Counted from the first letter of the stretch, positions 26,801 to 38,000 are shown. The stretch: DNA of 64,000 bases from Tubulanus polymorphus (GCF_964204645.1 NC_134028.1:11261001-11325000), one strand, 5' to 3'. The notes: generated by a model from the sequence alone, not told the origin. Translations and numbers: made by a program.

Positions 26801-27383
26801 AAGAGTCAATCTTGTTGAACTCGACTTGGTATAACTTCCTCGCAAAACTTGCTGGCATCCTTAACCATTCAGAACTGATAGAGAATCCATCTAATTCTAA
26901 ATCTTTTACCCGAGCTAAACATACACTACAAGAGAGATATAAAATTTTTTGGCACAAATGGATATCAAATTCCCCAAAACTAGACTGCTACAAAAATCTA
27001 AATCCTGAATTTACCATGACGCCATTCTTAATGGATCCTATACTACCAAAACTGTTTAGAACCAACATTTGTAAATTTAGGATAAGTAATCATCGTCTTC
27101 TGATAGAGCGAGGAAGATATACCAATTTACCAAGAGAGAATAGACTGTGCCAACACTGTAATGCCATTGAAGATGAGTTTCATTTTATAGCCTAATAGAA
27201 TGCTCTCGACTAAATGAAATAAGATATAACCTAAACAGAGCAGTGAGCTGTATATACCCAGATGCCCCAAATTGGGAGGACCAGACCAAATTCAAAAAAC
27301 TTCTCACAGATAAGAAACTACATGGTCCTATTGGGGAATACATCTCTAAAGGCTTTGAAATCCTAGACTCTGATAATAATTAA
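23888..27383 (+). pseudogene. LINE ORF2: APE endonuclease and reverse transcriptase (two frameshifts)
   Basis: The N-terminal apurinic-like endonuclease shows NICHWNIQG, CLTETF, IIGDLNART and the terminal SDHCPI. The reverse transcriptase shows ITPIHKGG, NYRGITLN, NQIGFM, FIDLKRAFDSV, GVKQGDILSPILFN and the catalytic YADD. The C-terminus has a CxxC...H...C cluster (CQHCNAIEDEFHF). A frameshift near 25020-25040 joins the endonuclease frame to the RT frame. A second near 27190 displaces the last 60 or so codons, whose frame ends at 27383. The enzyme nicks target DNA and primes cDNA synthesis there. With both shifts this copy cannot make the full protein. Confidence 0.9.
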
Positions 27384-27557
27384 CACGAAACTGCTTTTAT
27401 TCTTGTTATATTAATGTAAAATGTTTTTTTGTAAATACTATTTGTAAATATCACTCTGTGCATCTCGACCCGAAAGGGTGTAAGCAGTACCACAGGGACT
27501 TGTCATGACTGATAATGGATGAGACCAATGATGGGGGTACCAGTATCCCTGCAACTG

Positions 27558-28053
27558 CGCGGTCATACCTGTACGCTTATCTCATTTATTTGTATAATCC
27601 ACGCGATGGGTGAGCTCACAAGCTCAAAATCGAAAATGAGGATGAACACGGCGTTCAACTTGTCATCAACTGGGCGGCCATTAATCACGTGATATCGTAG
27701 TAACGGGCTAAATATTTCACGCGCATTGATTGGCTTAGAGATTTCGAAAAACATTACAAAATTTATTAAAAGTTCTGTTAATTAATAAAATATCCGTATT
27801 ATGAAAATATAGTGCAACATTCGTCTGAGGGGTGGTATTATTAGCAAATATTTCCTTTTTTCAAGTCTACAGACGTAGACTTGTCGCGGTTCTATTAACA
27901 TAGCCCGAACCTGCACGTCACGTGATTAATGGCCGCCAGCGCGATAGCGCGAGGTGACTTTTTCATATATTTGTTCGATTTTGAGCTTGCGAGCTCACCC
28001 ATCGCGTGGATTATACAAATAAATGAGATAAGCGTACAGGTATGACCGCGTAG
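27558..28053. mobile_element. MITE with ~85-bp TIRs inside the LINE 3' tail
   Basis: AACT(G/A)CGCGGTCATACCTG opens the left arm (27551-27690) and its complement closes the right arm (27910-28056). The arms share 'CGCTTATCTCATTTATTTGT', 'CCACGCGATGGGTGAGCTC', 'AGCTCAAAATCGAA' and 'GGCCATTAATCACGTGA'. No ORF of note. It separates the two halves of the LINE 3' stem, so it inserted after the LINE did. Sequence at 28057-28436 is unassigned and may belong to the same insertion. Confidence 0.75.
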
Positions 28054-28761
28054 TTTTAAAAAATGTATGGTTTGTTGGGGTTATCTCTAAGATTTCACAT
28101 AGAAATCATCGTTTGAATTGAAAAAAACGACCATTTTGCTGTCCACCATAGAATCGGTACACCTCCATTTTGAGCTATCTCTCGTCAAAAAAAGGTGATT
28201 TCGTTGTGAGATAATTGTCGGAGAGTGGTGGTTGTAGGCTCGTTCGAAGCAGAAAGTCTTCTAGGTTGTATTAAAGCTTATTTCATGTGAATCGGTTGAG
28301 AATTTTTGGAATTACAGTCGATTGAAGTGGAGAAGTCATTGTCAGATTGAAAATTTGTTGCCACCCTTGTTTTTTATATTATACAGGGATAGTGGACCTG
28401 GTCATTGATATTGGTTTTATTCATTCACTATCAATTGTGACAAGTCCCTGTGAGCAGTACAATAAAGAGTTTATTGAATTGAATTATATGGAAAATGACA
28501 CTTACTCCGCAATAAGCTGGGCCAATTCAGGGTGGGAATTGCCTGCTAGGAGTTGCATTCCGCGTCTTTCCATACCAAACAGAGATGATTTTGATGCCAT
28601 AGCTATATTTAGTGAAGTTTTTGCCGAGGGTGAATCACCGAACGATATTGCGTGCACACGATTTAACAAATTATAGTAAAATGATTAATGTGTTGGATAG
28701 TCGAGATAATATTTTATTGGTTATGCCTAATCATCGGTCACAGAATCGGACTTATGTTCAA

Positions 28762-29585
28762 TAGACTGGTTACCGGTCTCAATCTTCAATTAGAGATCAT
28801 CCTCGCTTGCCAGGGGTCCGGTATCACTCCCGAACTCGCTTCCACCAGCCCCCTGGCCCCACGAAGCGTGATTTCATTACTGGCGCTGTTGCGCATGACA
28901 TCATACATCGATTTGCGAAATACTTCCTTTTTCGGTAAAACGTTCGCTGATTGGTCCATTTAAAAGGAAAACCAAGCCCAATGTCGTTTGTTACAAGCGC
29001 TGTGATTGGTACGACTGGATTCTGGTCGGCTAGTAACGACTCCAACGACTCGTGAGGTCAAGGGGTTCGGGGAACAGCTTTAGCGTAGTGGGTTCGAATC
29101 CCTTGACGGGTGAAGATGATTAGAGACCGGTTGTGCCCATCCTCCATTTTACATTTTCAATGCATGTCAAATAAGGTCAAACATGTAAAGTAGCAAGTTA
29201 CTTCATTCAGTCACTTCCTGGTTAAGATGGCGTCTCTTCGAATCTGCTTAGCTTCGAGAGCGATATCAAAATTGTCCTTTACAATGGACGGAAAGACATT
29301 AATTGCTGTGTATCAGATATATCCGCTGATAATTTACCTGGTACTCGGAATACAAACTAACAAGGATCGAAATCTATTGCGAGGCGAGCTCTGCCGCGAC
29401 CGTCACTGAATACAGAACATTCTGAAGGAACAGGGGACATCCTTTCTATACCGTTCGTGAGATGTATTTAGTGAATTGATGTTTTAATACAGTGTTGTAA
29501 AATGACTATATTAAGTATCTGAATGAAGTTTACAATCGTTGAACTCCTAAGTGCTTTGTGAGATCAGATATTAGGATCCACCTCA
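28762..29585. repeat. Long inverted-repeat arm, left (carries MITE M8 copy 3)
   Basis: Without its MITE (28797-29118) and one TSD copy, this arm is the near-complement of 32886-33358. It starts AGACTGGTTACCGGTCTC and runs through 'TTGTGCCCATCCTCCATTTT', 'AAGATGGCGTCTCTTCGAAT', 'TGGACGGAAAGACATT' and 'GAACAGGGGACATCCTTTCT' to 'GATCCACCTCAGCCT'. The trinucleotide AAT flanks both outer ends. The arms enclose a Polinton remnant of 3.3 kb. This could be a composite element or an inverted duplication. Confidence 0.8.
28797..29118. mobile_element. MITE family M8, copy 3 (8-bp TSD ATTAGAGA)
   Basis: TSD ATTAGAGA at 28789-28796 and 29119-29126. The right arm of the surrounding inverted repeat holds the unoccupied site (one ATTAGAGA near 33325), which proves the boundaries. 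It ends in GGGTGAAGATG and contains GGGTTCGAATCCC near that end. Confidence 0.92.
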
Positions 29586-30012
29586 GCCTAAAATCTTTCA
29601 CAATTGAATTATATTTTTGATTTAAAACCCATGTTGTTATTCCAAAATGTCTCCCCGAGAAAGCTAAATAACATAACTCACTTTCTCTAACTTTTGAATC
29701 ATGTAAATTTGCACAATAATCTATGATAAATAATGTATTTGTTCCTTTATAAATATTAATTGCTATTTTTATACAATTATCTAAATTTTTTTTTACTGTT
29801 TTAGGATCTAATATAATAAACTTTTTTATCTTAACTATATCCCTATTATATGTTTTATTCATTTCATAAGTAGGGCAGAATAATATTATATTATCAAAAT
29901 GATTCTTATAAATGGTTTCTAACAAATCTCAAATGAAATGTGTTTTACCACAGTTGGTTACTCCTGTAACTAACATATTATGCGGTTCAAATATAAATAA
30001 ATCTTTATTCAT
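29586..30012 (-). pseudogene. Polinton packaging ATPase, truncated (left fragment)
   Basis: FtsK/HerA-like DNA-packaging ATPase, closely matching the protein at 53216-53806. It opens at the ATG at 30012 with the same N-terminus (FIFEPHNML) and has a Walker A of the GVTNCGKT type. An in-frame TGA follows Walker A where the intact copy has Leu. Walker B reads LFIIDYCA, with the second acidic residue of IIDD changed to Tyr. The C-terminal 50 or so residues are missing: the sequence runs straight into the inverted-repeat arm at about 29586. A dead gene. Confidence 0.88.
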
Positions 30013-30381
30013 TTATTCTTTTAATTTTACTAGATAAAATCCATTCATTAAATTTATCATCATACCCTTTATATTTCACCAAAGAATACTTATTTCCTTT
30101 AATAGTTTTTGGTTGTATTCTTCTAAGTTCTTCATATCTATTAAATCTGCTTGCCATTGTTGATCAATATATGAAACCATAACTTTTCTTGTTAAATAAT
30201 TTTTATCCATTTTCTTATGGATTTGGTATGTTGGTTGTTTTTGTAACCATAATCTTAGTTCACTATATTTTATATTTTCTTTATCAGATTTAATTTTATC
30301 CCATAATTCTGAAACACTAGAATATGATACTTCACTCTCTGGGTTATAATATAAATCTCTTAAATATTGTTCTTTTTTCAT
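30005..30381 (-). pseudogene. Polinton integrase with catalytic core deleted
   Basis: The N-terminal part (ATG at 30381) matches the N-terminus of the integrase at 52089-53215, including EQYLRDLYYNPES and VSYIDQQWQADLIDM (first catalytic Asp retained). After about 85 residues it jumps, with a frame change, to the C-terminal chromodomain end (KYSLVKYKGYDDKFNEW). The intervening DDE core is gone. Its stop overlaps the ATPase start, the same INT-ATP junction as in the main element. Confidence 0.85.
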
Positions 30382-30384
30382 CTT

Positions 30385-30753
30385 ATTTTAATCCATCAAT
30401 AATAATTTAGATTTATTTTCAACGACTTTATCATTTGACTTATTTTCTGGTATAATAGGTTTATCATTATCATCATCTTTATTATTCGATTTAGCTTAAT
30501 ATTTATATATAACACCAGAGAATACAATTACTGTGATTAACCCAATTTTGATATATAAGTAATTATTTCTTCAAGTATTATAAGAATTAGATGGATTATC
30601 ATTCGAATCAATATCAGATAATTTCTGTGATTCATTTATATCAGTTAATTTCTTTTTTTTAGCTGTTTTCAATTCTGAAGATCTTTTACCTAATTCACTA
30701 GCCCATTTAATTTGTTTTTCAGATCTAGGTCTCTTCTTAATATCATCACTCAT
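30385..30753 (-). pseudogene. Small conserved Polinton membrane protein (left fragment)
   Basis: ATG at 30753. The N-terminus is basic (RPRSEKQIKWASELGKRSSE) and is followed by a Lys-rich segment, a Ser/Asn linker, a hydrophobic transmembrane stretch (about 30540-30500, IGLITVIVFSGVIY) and an acidic tail ending near 30385. It matches the protein at 63599-63997 and, more loosely, 54577-54966. A stop after the linker and another after the TM segment break the frame. Its start overlaps the upstream gene's stop by 8 nt. Function unknown; a virion membrane or scaffold role is only a guess. Confidence 0.75.
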
Positions 30754-31344
30754 TTATTTTAGTTAATTTTTGTTCTGATTTAATATCAGTTTCGATATTA
30801 TCTGATTTATTATCTGATTCGATATTATCTGGTTTATTTACTGTAGGTTTGAAATTAGAAAATGTTATTACGCCAGTAGAAATTAATATCATTATTCCGC
30901 CTTATTGGAATGAAGCGTATCCAACCCATTTCTGTAATTCTGTCATAACTAAATAATAATTTTTAAATCACTATATAATTTATTTTCATCATCAATTGGT
31001 ATTACTCGGTTACATAATTTAGAGTAACATTTAACTATTCCATCACTTATAGAGTCGTTTATTCTAGCTAATCTAGCTTCTTCGTATATTTTGAAATGTT
31101 TGATTACTTTATCTGGTTTCATATTATCTAATTCTTGAAAAGTTATAATTCTATTTAAGAATTCGTTACGCTTTCCGCTGGCAATTAATAATTCTAGATG
31201 ATGCTTACATGTTAAATAGTATTTATAATCAATATTATTATTTTGAATACAATTAGTAACTACTCTATCATTATTATCTGTAATACCTAAATCTTCAATT
31301 GTCTTTTCAATATCAATACTATTTTTACTCGATTTCTTCGACAT
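30746..31344 (-). pseudogene. Conserved Polinton accessory protein (left fragment)
   Basis: Matches 63004-63606 almost residue for residue, and 54037-54627 more distantly. Shared blocks are the CKHHLELLIA segment, a KIYEEARLARINDSISDG helix, YSKLCN and LVMTELQKW...STGVITFSN, a C-terminal hydrophobic region. A frameshift near 30955 and a stop near 30905 break it. Function unknown. It lies directly upstream of the small membrane protein in all three Polintons, and the two overlap here and in the right element. Confidence 0.82.
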
Positions 31345-31602
31345 TTATATTAGAGAAAAAGTGAAAAAAATATTATAAGTAATCTTCAAATGATACTAAT
31401 AACTCTCTGGGTCAAAACTAGTGTTTGATAAGTAATACTAGCTATTTGAAGATAATGAATTTTTATTCAAATCTTATCAAAATCTATTTAATTACTTTTT
31501 GAAAAGAAATAATAGATTTTGAAAAAATTGAAATAATGGCTAGTTGAAGATATGTAATTTTTAATACTTTTTTTAAAATTAGGATTTAATACCTCACTAC
31601 TT

Positions 31603-31670
31603 TTGTCTATCTAAAGGAGCAGTAACTATAACTGTCCAGACAAGTCATTTCGGATTCTCGATATTAAATT
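31603..31670 (-). promoter_or_regulatory. Conserved non-coding Polinton block, left copy
   Basis: Contains CTCACTACTTTTGT, GGAGCAGTAACTATAACTG and TGTCCAGACAAGTCATTTCG, then GATTCTCGATATT. The same ordered words occur in the main element (55001-55095) and on the opposite strand in the right element (62672-62750). Conservation outside any ORF in three copies suggests a cis-acting element (origin, packaging or terminator; not determined). Confidence 0.65.
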
Positions 31671-31685
31671 CCTGTAAACTATTCT

Positions 31686-32368
31686 TTAACCACTTAATGA
31701 AGATTCAATGTATTGTTCATTATTTGGATCACTGTTCCATAATTCAATGAATTTCTTTGCTTTATCTAACTGATCTAAATATAATTGTAAATCTAGTCCA
31801 TTTCCTTCCCTAATATTTTCCTTCTTTTCAAGATGTCTTAAATTTTTCCAATTCCAAATCAATTTCTCATTGTGTTCATCGTTCATGTTAAATTTAGAAA
31901 TCGGCAACACATGATCAATGTCGAAATATTCACCATAATTATTCATATTCATTTTTTCATTGAACTGATATATAATCCAGGATTTTAAGAATTCATCTGA
32001 ACAATCCAATTAATAAGATAGTGTAACTGAATGTTTATCTTTACTGAATAAATGTGATAATCTAGACCTTAAGCATTGTTTCAATTTAAAATTAAAATCT
32101 GTTCGGCGCCTTTCTTTTTGATAATTTTTATTCAGTTCTTTATAATATTCTCTATTATTTGCTTGATATTGCTTAATCGAATCTTTGCCTGTTTCAGTAT
32201 TATTTCTATAATTTTGTTTGTCACTTAGTTTACTACAAGTTTTACAATAACTTTGCTTACCATCTTTCTGAGTTTTTGATTGTAATATTCTGATAATGAT
32301 TTATCTAATTCACATTTTGAACATTTCTTATGGTGAATATTTATAGTTTGTGACTGTTTACTCTCCAT
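31686..32368 (-). pseudogene. HNH endonuclease (left Polinton fragment)
   Basis: ATG at 32368. A zinc-binding knuckle (CSKCELD and CKTCSK) precedes a basic linker and an HNH domain with DIDHVLPISKFN and IWNWKNLRHLEKKEN, matching 59885-60554. HNH proteins of this kind are nicking or double-strand nucleases, often mobile intron-like genes or replication helpers in large DNA viruses. A frameshift after the first CxxC and a stop just before LDCSDEFLKSW interrupt it. Confidence 0.85.
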
Positions 32369-32387
32369 TTTGATATCCAATTTTTCA

Positions 32388-32510
32388 TTAAAATTGATTA
32401 ACATGTTTCCCTTTCTCTAAGTGAGATTTAGTTTTATTGTGTCTTGCTTTTTGAAATTTATCTATATTGATTTTACATGTTGGACAGTAGTACTTCTTAT
32501 TTGCTTCCAT
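32388..32510 (-). CDS. 40-residue C2H2 zinc-finger protein
   Basis: Short intact ORF starting at 32510: a single finger with CPTC, a 12-residue spacer and H...H (KARHNKTKSHLEKGKH), basic throughout. It resembles the first finger at the start of the main element's polymerase gene (CTYCKKY, RHEKTANH). It lies between the element's terminal palindrome and the HNH gene. It may be a detached zinc-finger module or an exon of a lost gene. Confidence 0.55.
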   Translation of the reverse strand: MEANKKYYCPTCKINIDKFQKARHNKTKSHLEKGKHVNQF

Positions 32511-32588
32511 TTTAATATCAAATTTTTTATTAAAATTGATTTTAGAAGTTATTCATATATAAAATATCATTTATATGAATATTATTAG

Positions 32589-32690
32589 AGTAATTGGTAA
32601 TGTCTTGTTTCAAGTCAAAGGTTGAGGGGGTGAGTGAGTAGAAAAATGAAAATAAATTCGAGCGTGCGAGAATTTATTTTCATTTTTTTA
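32589..32690. repeat. Degraded terminal palindrome of the left Polinton
   Basis: Homologous to 59561-59652 (inverted). It has AGTAATTGG at the inner edge, a CAAAGGTTGAGGGGGTGAGT block, and a central hairpin with arms AAAATAAATTC / GAATTTATTTT around GAGCGTGCGA (32649-32680). The outer arm is no longer recognisable. Confidence 0.65.
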
Positions 32691-32885
32691 TGAGCTTTCA
32701 GTGAAAAAGAATTGGTCGTGATAAATTTTATATTCGATTTCTTGCAAAGTCAACATTGACATTGTGTGGTCCATGTGGAGGAGGATATTGCGAATTTCCA
32801 GTGTGATCTGAGTAACTTGTCTTGACCAAGTCTCTTAATTTGACTGTCCCAACTTGCTGTCTGTATCAGGAAATCAGTAGGCTGA

Positions 32886-33358
32886 GGTGGATCCAAATAT
32901 CTGATCTCACAAAGCACTAAGGAGTTCAACAATTGTAAAGTTTATTCAGATACTAAATATAGTCATTTTACAACACTGTATTAAAACATCATTTCACTAA
33001 ATACATCTCACGAACGGTAGATATAGAAAGGATGTCCCCTGTTCCTTCAGAATGTTCTTTATTCAAGGACGGGCGCGCATAGCTCAACTCGCATTAGATT
33101 TCGATCCTTGTTAGTTTGTATTCCGAGTACCAGGTAAATTATCAGCGGATTTATCTGATACTTACAGCAATGTCTTTCCGTCCATTGTAAAGGGCAATTT
33201 TGATATCGCTCAAAGCTAAGCAGATTCGAAGAGACGCCATCTTAACCAGGAAGTAACTTGCTACTTTACATGTTTGACCTCGTTTGACATGCATCGAAAA
33301 TGTAAAATGGAGGATGGGCACAACTGGTCTCTAATTGACGATAGAGACCGGTAAGCAG
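32886..33358. repeat. Long inverted-repeat arm, right
   Basis: Near-complement of the left arm (28762-29585 minus its MITE), ending CCGGTAAGCAGTCT at 33358. It preserves the empty target site of MITE copy 3. A short ORF on the minus strand (32932 leftward, containing EIRYLDPPQPTDF) continues past the arm's inner edge towards the Polinton terminus; unrecognised. Confidence 0.8.
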
Positions 33359-33446
33359 TCTAATGAGAGGGGACAGGCAACCAGTCTACTATGTATGGTC
33401 TGAAATTCGACTGGATTATGAGAATGCCGGTTTGCTAGTGTATCTA

Positions 33447-33773
33447 CATCTTCACCCGTCAAGGGATTCGAACCCACTACGCTAAAGCTGTTCCCGAACC
33501 CCTTGACCTCACGAGTCATTGGTGTCGTTACTAGCCGACCAGAATCCGGTCGTACCAATCACAGCGCTTGTAACAAACCGACAGTAGACTCCTGTTGGTT
33601 TTCCCGTTAAATGGACCAATCAGCGAAAGTTTTACCGAACAAGGAAGTATTTCGCAAATCGATATATGACGTCATGCGCGACAGCGCCAGTAATGAAATC
33701 ACGCTTCGTGAGGCCAGGGGGCTGGTGGAAGTGAGTTCGGGAGTGATACTGGACCCCTGGCAAGCGAGGGTGG
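33447..33773. mobile_element. MITE family M8, copy 4 (8-bp TSD TGTATCTA)
   Basis: TSD TGTATCTA at 33439-33446 and 33774-33781. It starts CATCTTCACCCGTCAAGGG and ends CTGGCAAGCGAGGGTG. Same orientation as copy 2. It sits about 90 bp outside the right arm, so it is an insertion independent of copy 3. Confidence 0.9.
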
Positions 33774-33781
33774 TGTATCTA

Positions 33782-34967
33782 TTGCTCGGGTTAGTTTTAC
33801 TACCAACGGATGGCGCTGTATGTAAATTTCACATAAATCAATGACTTTCGGCTATTAGCGGTACTTACGACCACTCGAAAACATCTTTCTTACTCGATCA
33901 AAGTTACACAACACAGTGTGCTTGAATTTAAAGAGCCCTACACCGAGATCCATTTTTGAGGATTTCAAAATGCATAGAAAATTCAGATTTCCAAACCACG
34001 CATTTTCCAATGCAATCTTTGAAAGAATTGAATGATTTAGATTTGATCATTTATTTCCTCCTCACTCATCATCGTACAAGATACTAATTTTTTTTCCATT
34101 TCAAGCCGAGCACCGACCGGGGCGGCCGATCGCGTGGAGTGTTCATTTAAAGGCTTAACGACTAAATTCTACAAAAGTTTGTGAGTTGAAATACTTCGAA
34201 TGACATATCAGTGGCAAAAATCAATACTTTAAAATTTTCAAATCCGTTTTAATCACTGGAGGTTGGCGCTGATTTAAATCACTTGATACACGAATAGAAC
34301 ACGAATAAAAATGCGAAAAACGTCGTCAGAAATTGATTTAATCATGTATTAGATGTAAAATCGTAGAAAAGGTTGGCGGGTATTTGACGCGGCCTTTATT
34401 TGTAGGTTGGCTGCGAGGGTAGTGCGCACATGCATGGATTGTCTTTACAAACTGAATGTCGAGCATGCGCACTGCAAACAAAATGGCGGAAACTCTCTTC
34501 GAAAAAAATGGGTTTGACTATATCGTATCACTCACAACCACCTTTTGATGGCTAGGTCTAGTTCCTATCCATCGATTCTGCTGCCCTCTATATATAATAA
34601 AATATAATAAAATATAGGTACTAGTATAGGTGTTAGGGTTCTGCGTTAGGGTCAAAGGCCTCAAGAGGGTGAGAAAAGGGTCCAGGGGTTAGGGTTAGGG
34701 TTAGGGTAAGGTAAGGCTGTGTAGTTAAAGGGTAACTGCACTTTCTTTAAATTTCAAAATATGATGTATTCTATTCTCATTTAATAGCTAATTATAATCA
34801 TTATTATGTAGACTTTCAAAATCAAGAGGCATTTTGTCTCAATTCGAATGCCAAATAGGTATAAAATTAAGTTGAATTGCTCTTGTAGCTTATTTCTTAT
34901 TCATTTCTATAGACATCATTTCCGAGCCGTCACTTTAGTGACGTAGTTCTATTAATAGACGCAGTAC
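33782..34967. other. Non-coding stretch with interstitial telomere-like repeat
   Basis: No gene seen. 34625-34715 has scattered and tandem TTAGGG units, with a clean run GGTTAGGGTTAGGGTTAGGG at about 34688-34707. The ends are degenerate. Confidence 0.6.
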
Positions 34968-34973
34968 CACGCG

Positions 34974-35066
34974 AGTAATTGGAAAAGTGGGCTTTCAGAC
35001 CAGAGGACGAGAGGACGAGACACCTCTCATCACCACAAGTAATTTTTTTTTCTTATAAATGGGAGA
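34974..35066 (+). repeat. Polinton left terminal inverted repeat (93 bp)
   Basis: Identical in length and sequence to the complement of 55441-55533. It contains two tandem 8-mers GAGGACGA (35004-35019), the 12-mer ACCTCTCATCAC (35022-35033), a nine-T run and TATAAATG, with the first codons (ATG at 35059) of the polymerase gene inside the repeat. Confidence 0.95.
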
Positions 35067-38000
35067 GAGTGACAACACACAAAACAAATTGATGTTAATG
35101 AAAATCAATATTATTGCACATATTGTAAAAAATACGTCGATAAATCTAATAAAACACGACATGAAAAAACTGCAAATCACATAAAAAATGTTATAGATTT
35201 TGAAACACCAGAAAATTCCAATGAAAGAAAAGAAAAATTAGAAAATATGAATGTGGATGAAATAAAATGTGAAGTTTGTAATGAATTTATAGTAAAAAGG
35301 AATTATAAAAAACATATCAAATCACAAAAACACCATCAAAATTTAAGTAATTATATTTTAGGAATAGATTATTTCAATGATAAACCTCAAAAAGTAAAAA
35401 AACCAACTTCAAAAACTAAATCCATTTCAAATAAACGTTACATGGAAAATGTTAGAAATTATATCGATTCACTAGAATTAAAAGATACAATTGAAATTTT
35501 AGAAACATTACATAGTAAAATTGGTCCTGCAGCCATTATATTTAGATTTTTTAAAGGTACAAAAATAGTAGATTATAGTAAATTTAATGAAATAATGGGA
35601 AAAATACTAGATTTCATAACAGATGTTGAATATCCAAAAATTAGTATCTCTGGGAAAGTAAGTTTTTTTAAAGTCAGAAGATAAAATGGATTATGATATT
35701 CAAACAATGATTCAAACTTTACAACAGAAAAGGATATTAAAGGATCATCTTATATTAAATTACCATTTACAACAAAAGCAGTAATAAATGTTCAAAATGA
35801 AGATAATGAAGGTTTTCTATGGTCAATTATTAGTTGCTTACACCCAACAGAAGATATTACGCATAGATTTAGAATAACAAATTACCGGAAATATGAAACA
35901 TTATATAAAATTGATCAATATCCAGTAACTATAAAGATGATTCCTAAAATAGAAAAAGTTAATAATTTAAAAATAAATGTATTTGAATTAATGCAATTAC
36001 CAAAGACAAAAGGTGAAATTATTAAAGATTATACATTAGAAGCTTTATATTTAACAGAATATTATGATGATGAAAATGCTATAGATTTGTTATATTACAA
36101 AAAAAGATGAAAATGAACATTATATGTGGTTAAAACAAATTGATTTATTCTTTAGAACAGAAAGTGATCATCATCATAAAATTTATCTATGTAGAAAATG
36201 TTTATCTAAATTTATAACTGAGAATACATTATTAAAACATAAAGAATTATGTGATAATAAAGATTTTTGCAAATTAATAATGCCAACAAAAAAAGATTGT
36301 AAGTTGAAATTTATCAATCATAAATTTAAAAATATTGTTCCATTTGTAATTTATGGGGATTTCGAATCGTTGAATGAAGAATTAACTGATCAAGATAGAA
36401 AAGAAATATACAATAAAAAGCAATTTTTAAAATCAATGGATAAAGGAAATGAATTAAATGAAGATATAATTCAAGATCCACCAATTATAAACACAATTAA
36501 AAAAGTTCATCAAAGAGCTGCTGCTTATGGAATTAACATAAAATGAAATTATCCTGAATTATATGAAAGTCAATATATTTCTTTTAGAGGTGAAGATGTA
36601 GTTAATGATTTTTGTAACAAAATAATTGAAATAGAAAGTGATTTTGCAAAATTATTAAACAAAAATAAAAGAATAGTTATGACAAAAGAAGATGAAATTG
36701 ATTTTAATTATGCAACTCATTGTTGTTATTGTGAAAAACGTTTTTATTCATTTGATAAAAAAGTTAGAGATCACGATCATTTAAATTCAAAAAATCGTGG
36801 AGCTGCTCATGAAGATTGTAATTTACAAGCTAAGAAAGTTAATTTCGTACCAATATTATTTCATAATTTATCGGGCTATGATACCCATCTATTTATAAAA
36901 CAATTATCAGGAAAATTGGGCGCAATTAATCAAGAAATAGAAGAATATAATGCTATGAATGGTACAAATACAAGAAAATATGATTTTAAACTATTAGCTA
37001 AGACATCTGAAAATTACATTTCATTTCAATTTGGTTGCATTAGATTTTTAGATTCTTATAGATTTTTAGCAAGTTCATTATATAATTTAGCAAAAAGTTT
37101 AGTTGATAATGATTTTGTAATAACTCGACATTATTACCCAAATGAACAAGATTTTAAATTAGTGAGATATAAAGGCGCAATTCCTTATTCATTTTATAAA
37201 ACACATGGTGATTTTAATGTAACAGAATTATTAAAAGAACAACTTTATGATCAATTAAAAGAGGAGTATGTGAAAGATGAAGTTTTTAATAGAACATTAA
37301 ATATTTGGGACCATTTTAAGATAGAAAATCATGGTGAATTAGTTGATCTTTACTTGAAATCAAATGTTATGATATTGGCTGATATATTTGAAAAATTTAG
37401 AGAAGTTAATTTAAATTATTTTAATGTTGATCCCTGTTATTGTTATTCAAGTCCTGGTTTAACTTGGCAATGTGGTTTAAAATATACTAACGTAGAATTA
37501 GATTTATTAAAAGAACCAGACATGGTTTTATTATTTGAAAAATCAATTAGAGGTGGAATTAGTGGTGATGGGAGATAGGTATTTTAAAGCAAATGATGAA
37601 TGTAAATTATTATGTATTGACGCCAATAATTTATATGGTTGGGCAATGATGCAACTTCAACCATACAAAATTTTTATATTAACAGAAGTTGAAAATGATG
37701 ATAAAACTGATTGGGAAAGCGCAATTATGAGTTTAAAAGATGAGGCACCAATTGGTTATTTCTTTGTTGTTGATTTAGAATATCCTGATAACATAAAGTT
37801 TAAAACAAGAATCTTACCTTATTGCCCAGAACATTTAACCGTAGATGATAGTTATTTAAGTGAATACCAGAAGAAAATAAAACCGAAAGATCATGTTTTT
37901 ACAGAAAAATTGATATTAACACAAAATAATAAATATAATTATATTGTTCATTATAGAATGTTAAAATTTTATCTAAAACAAGGAATGAAATTAAAGAAAG

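Larger units (their letters stand above)
21549..28490 (+). mobile_element. CR1-like non-LTR retrotransposon (LINE)
   Basis: ORF1 (21804-23771) and ORF2 (23888-27383) are followed by a 3' UTR. PHD plus SGNH esterase in ORF1, with an APE endonuclease and RT in ORF2, is the known arrangement of CR1-group LINEs. The 3' tail is split: a GCAGTAC box and CACAGGGACTTGTC lie at 27483-27506. Their mates (GACAAGTCCCTGTG, GCAGTACAATAAAG, TTGAATTGAATT) are at 28440-28487, after an inserted MITE. The element has one in-frame stop and two frameshifts, so it is recent but inactive. The exact 5' end is uncertain. Confidence 0.8.

Noticed and set aside
28347-28676. 109-codon plus-strand ORF
   Set aside because: Crosses the LINE tail boundary into unrelated sequence; no domain recognised.
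29060-29118. Possible tRNA or SINE with GGGTTCGAATCCC
   Set aside because: A- and B-box words abut directly and no cloverleaf forms; it lies in a MITE end with an 8-bp TSD.
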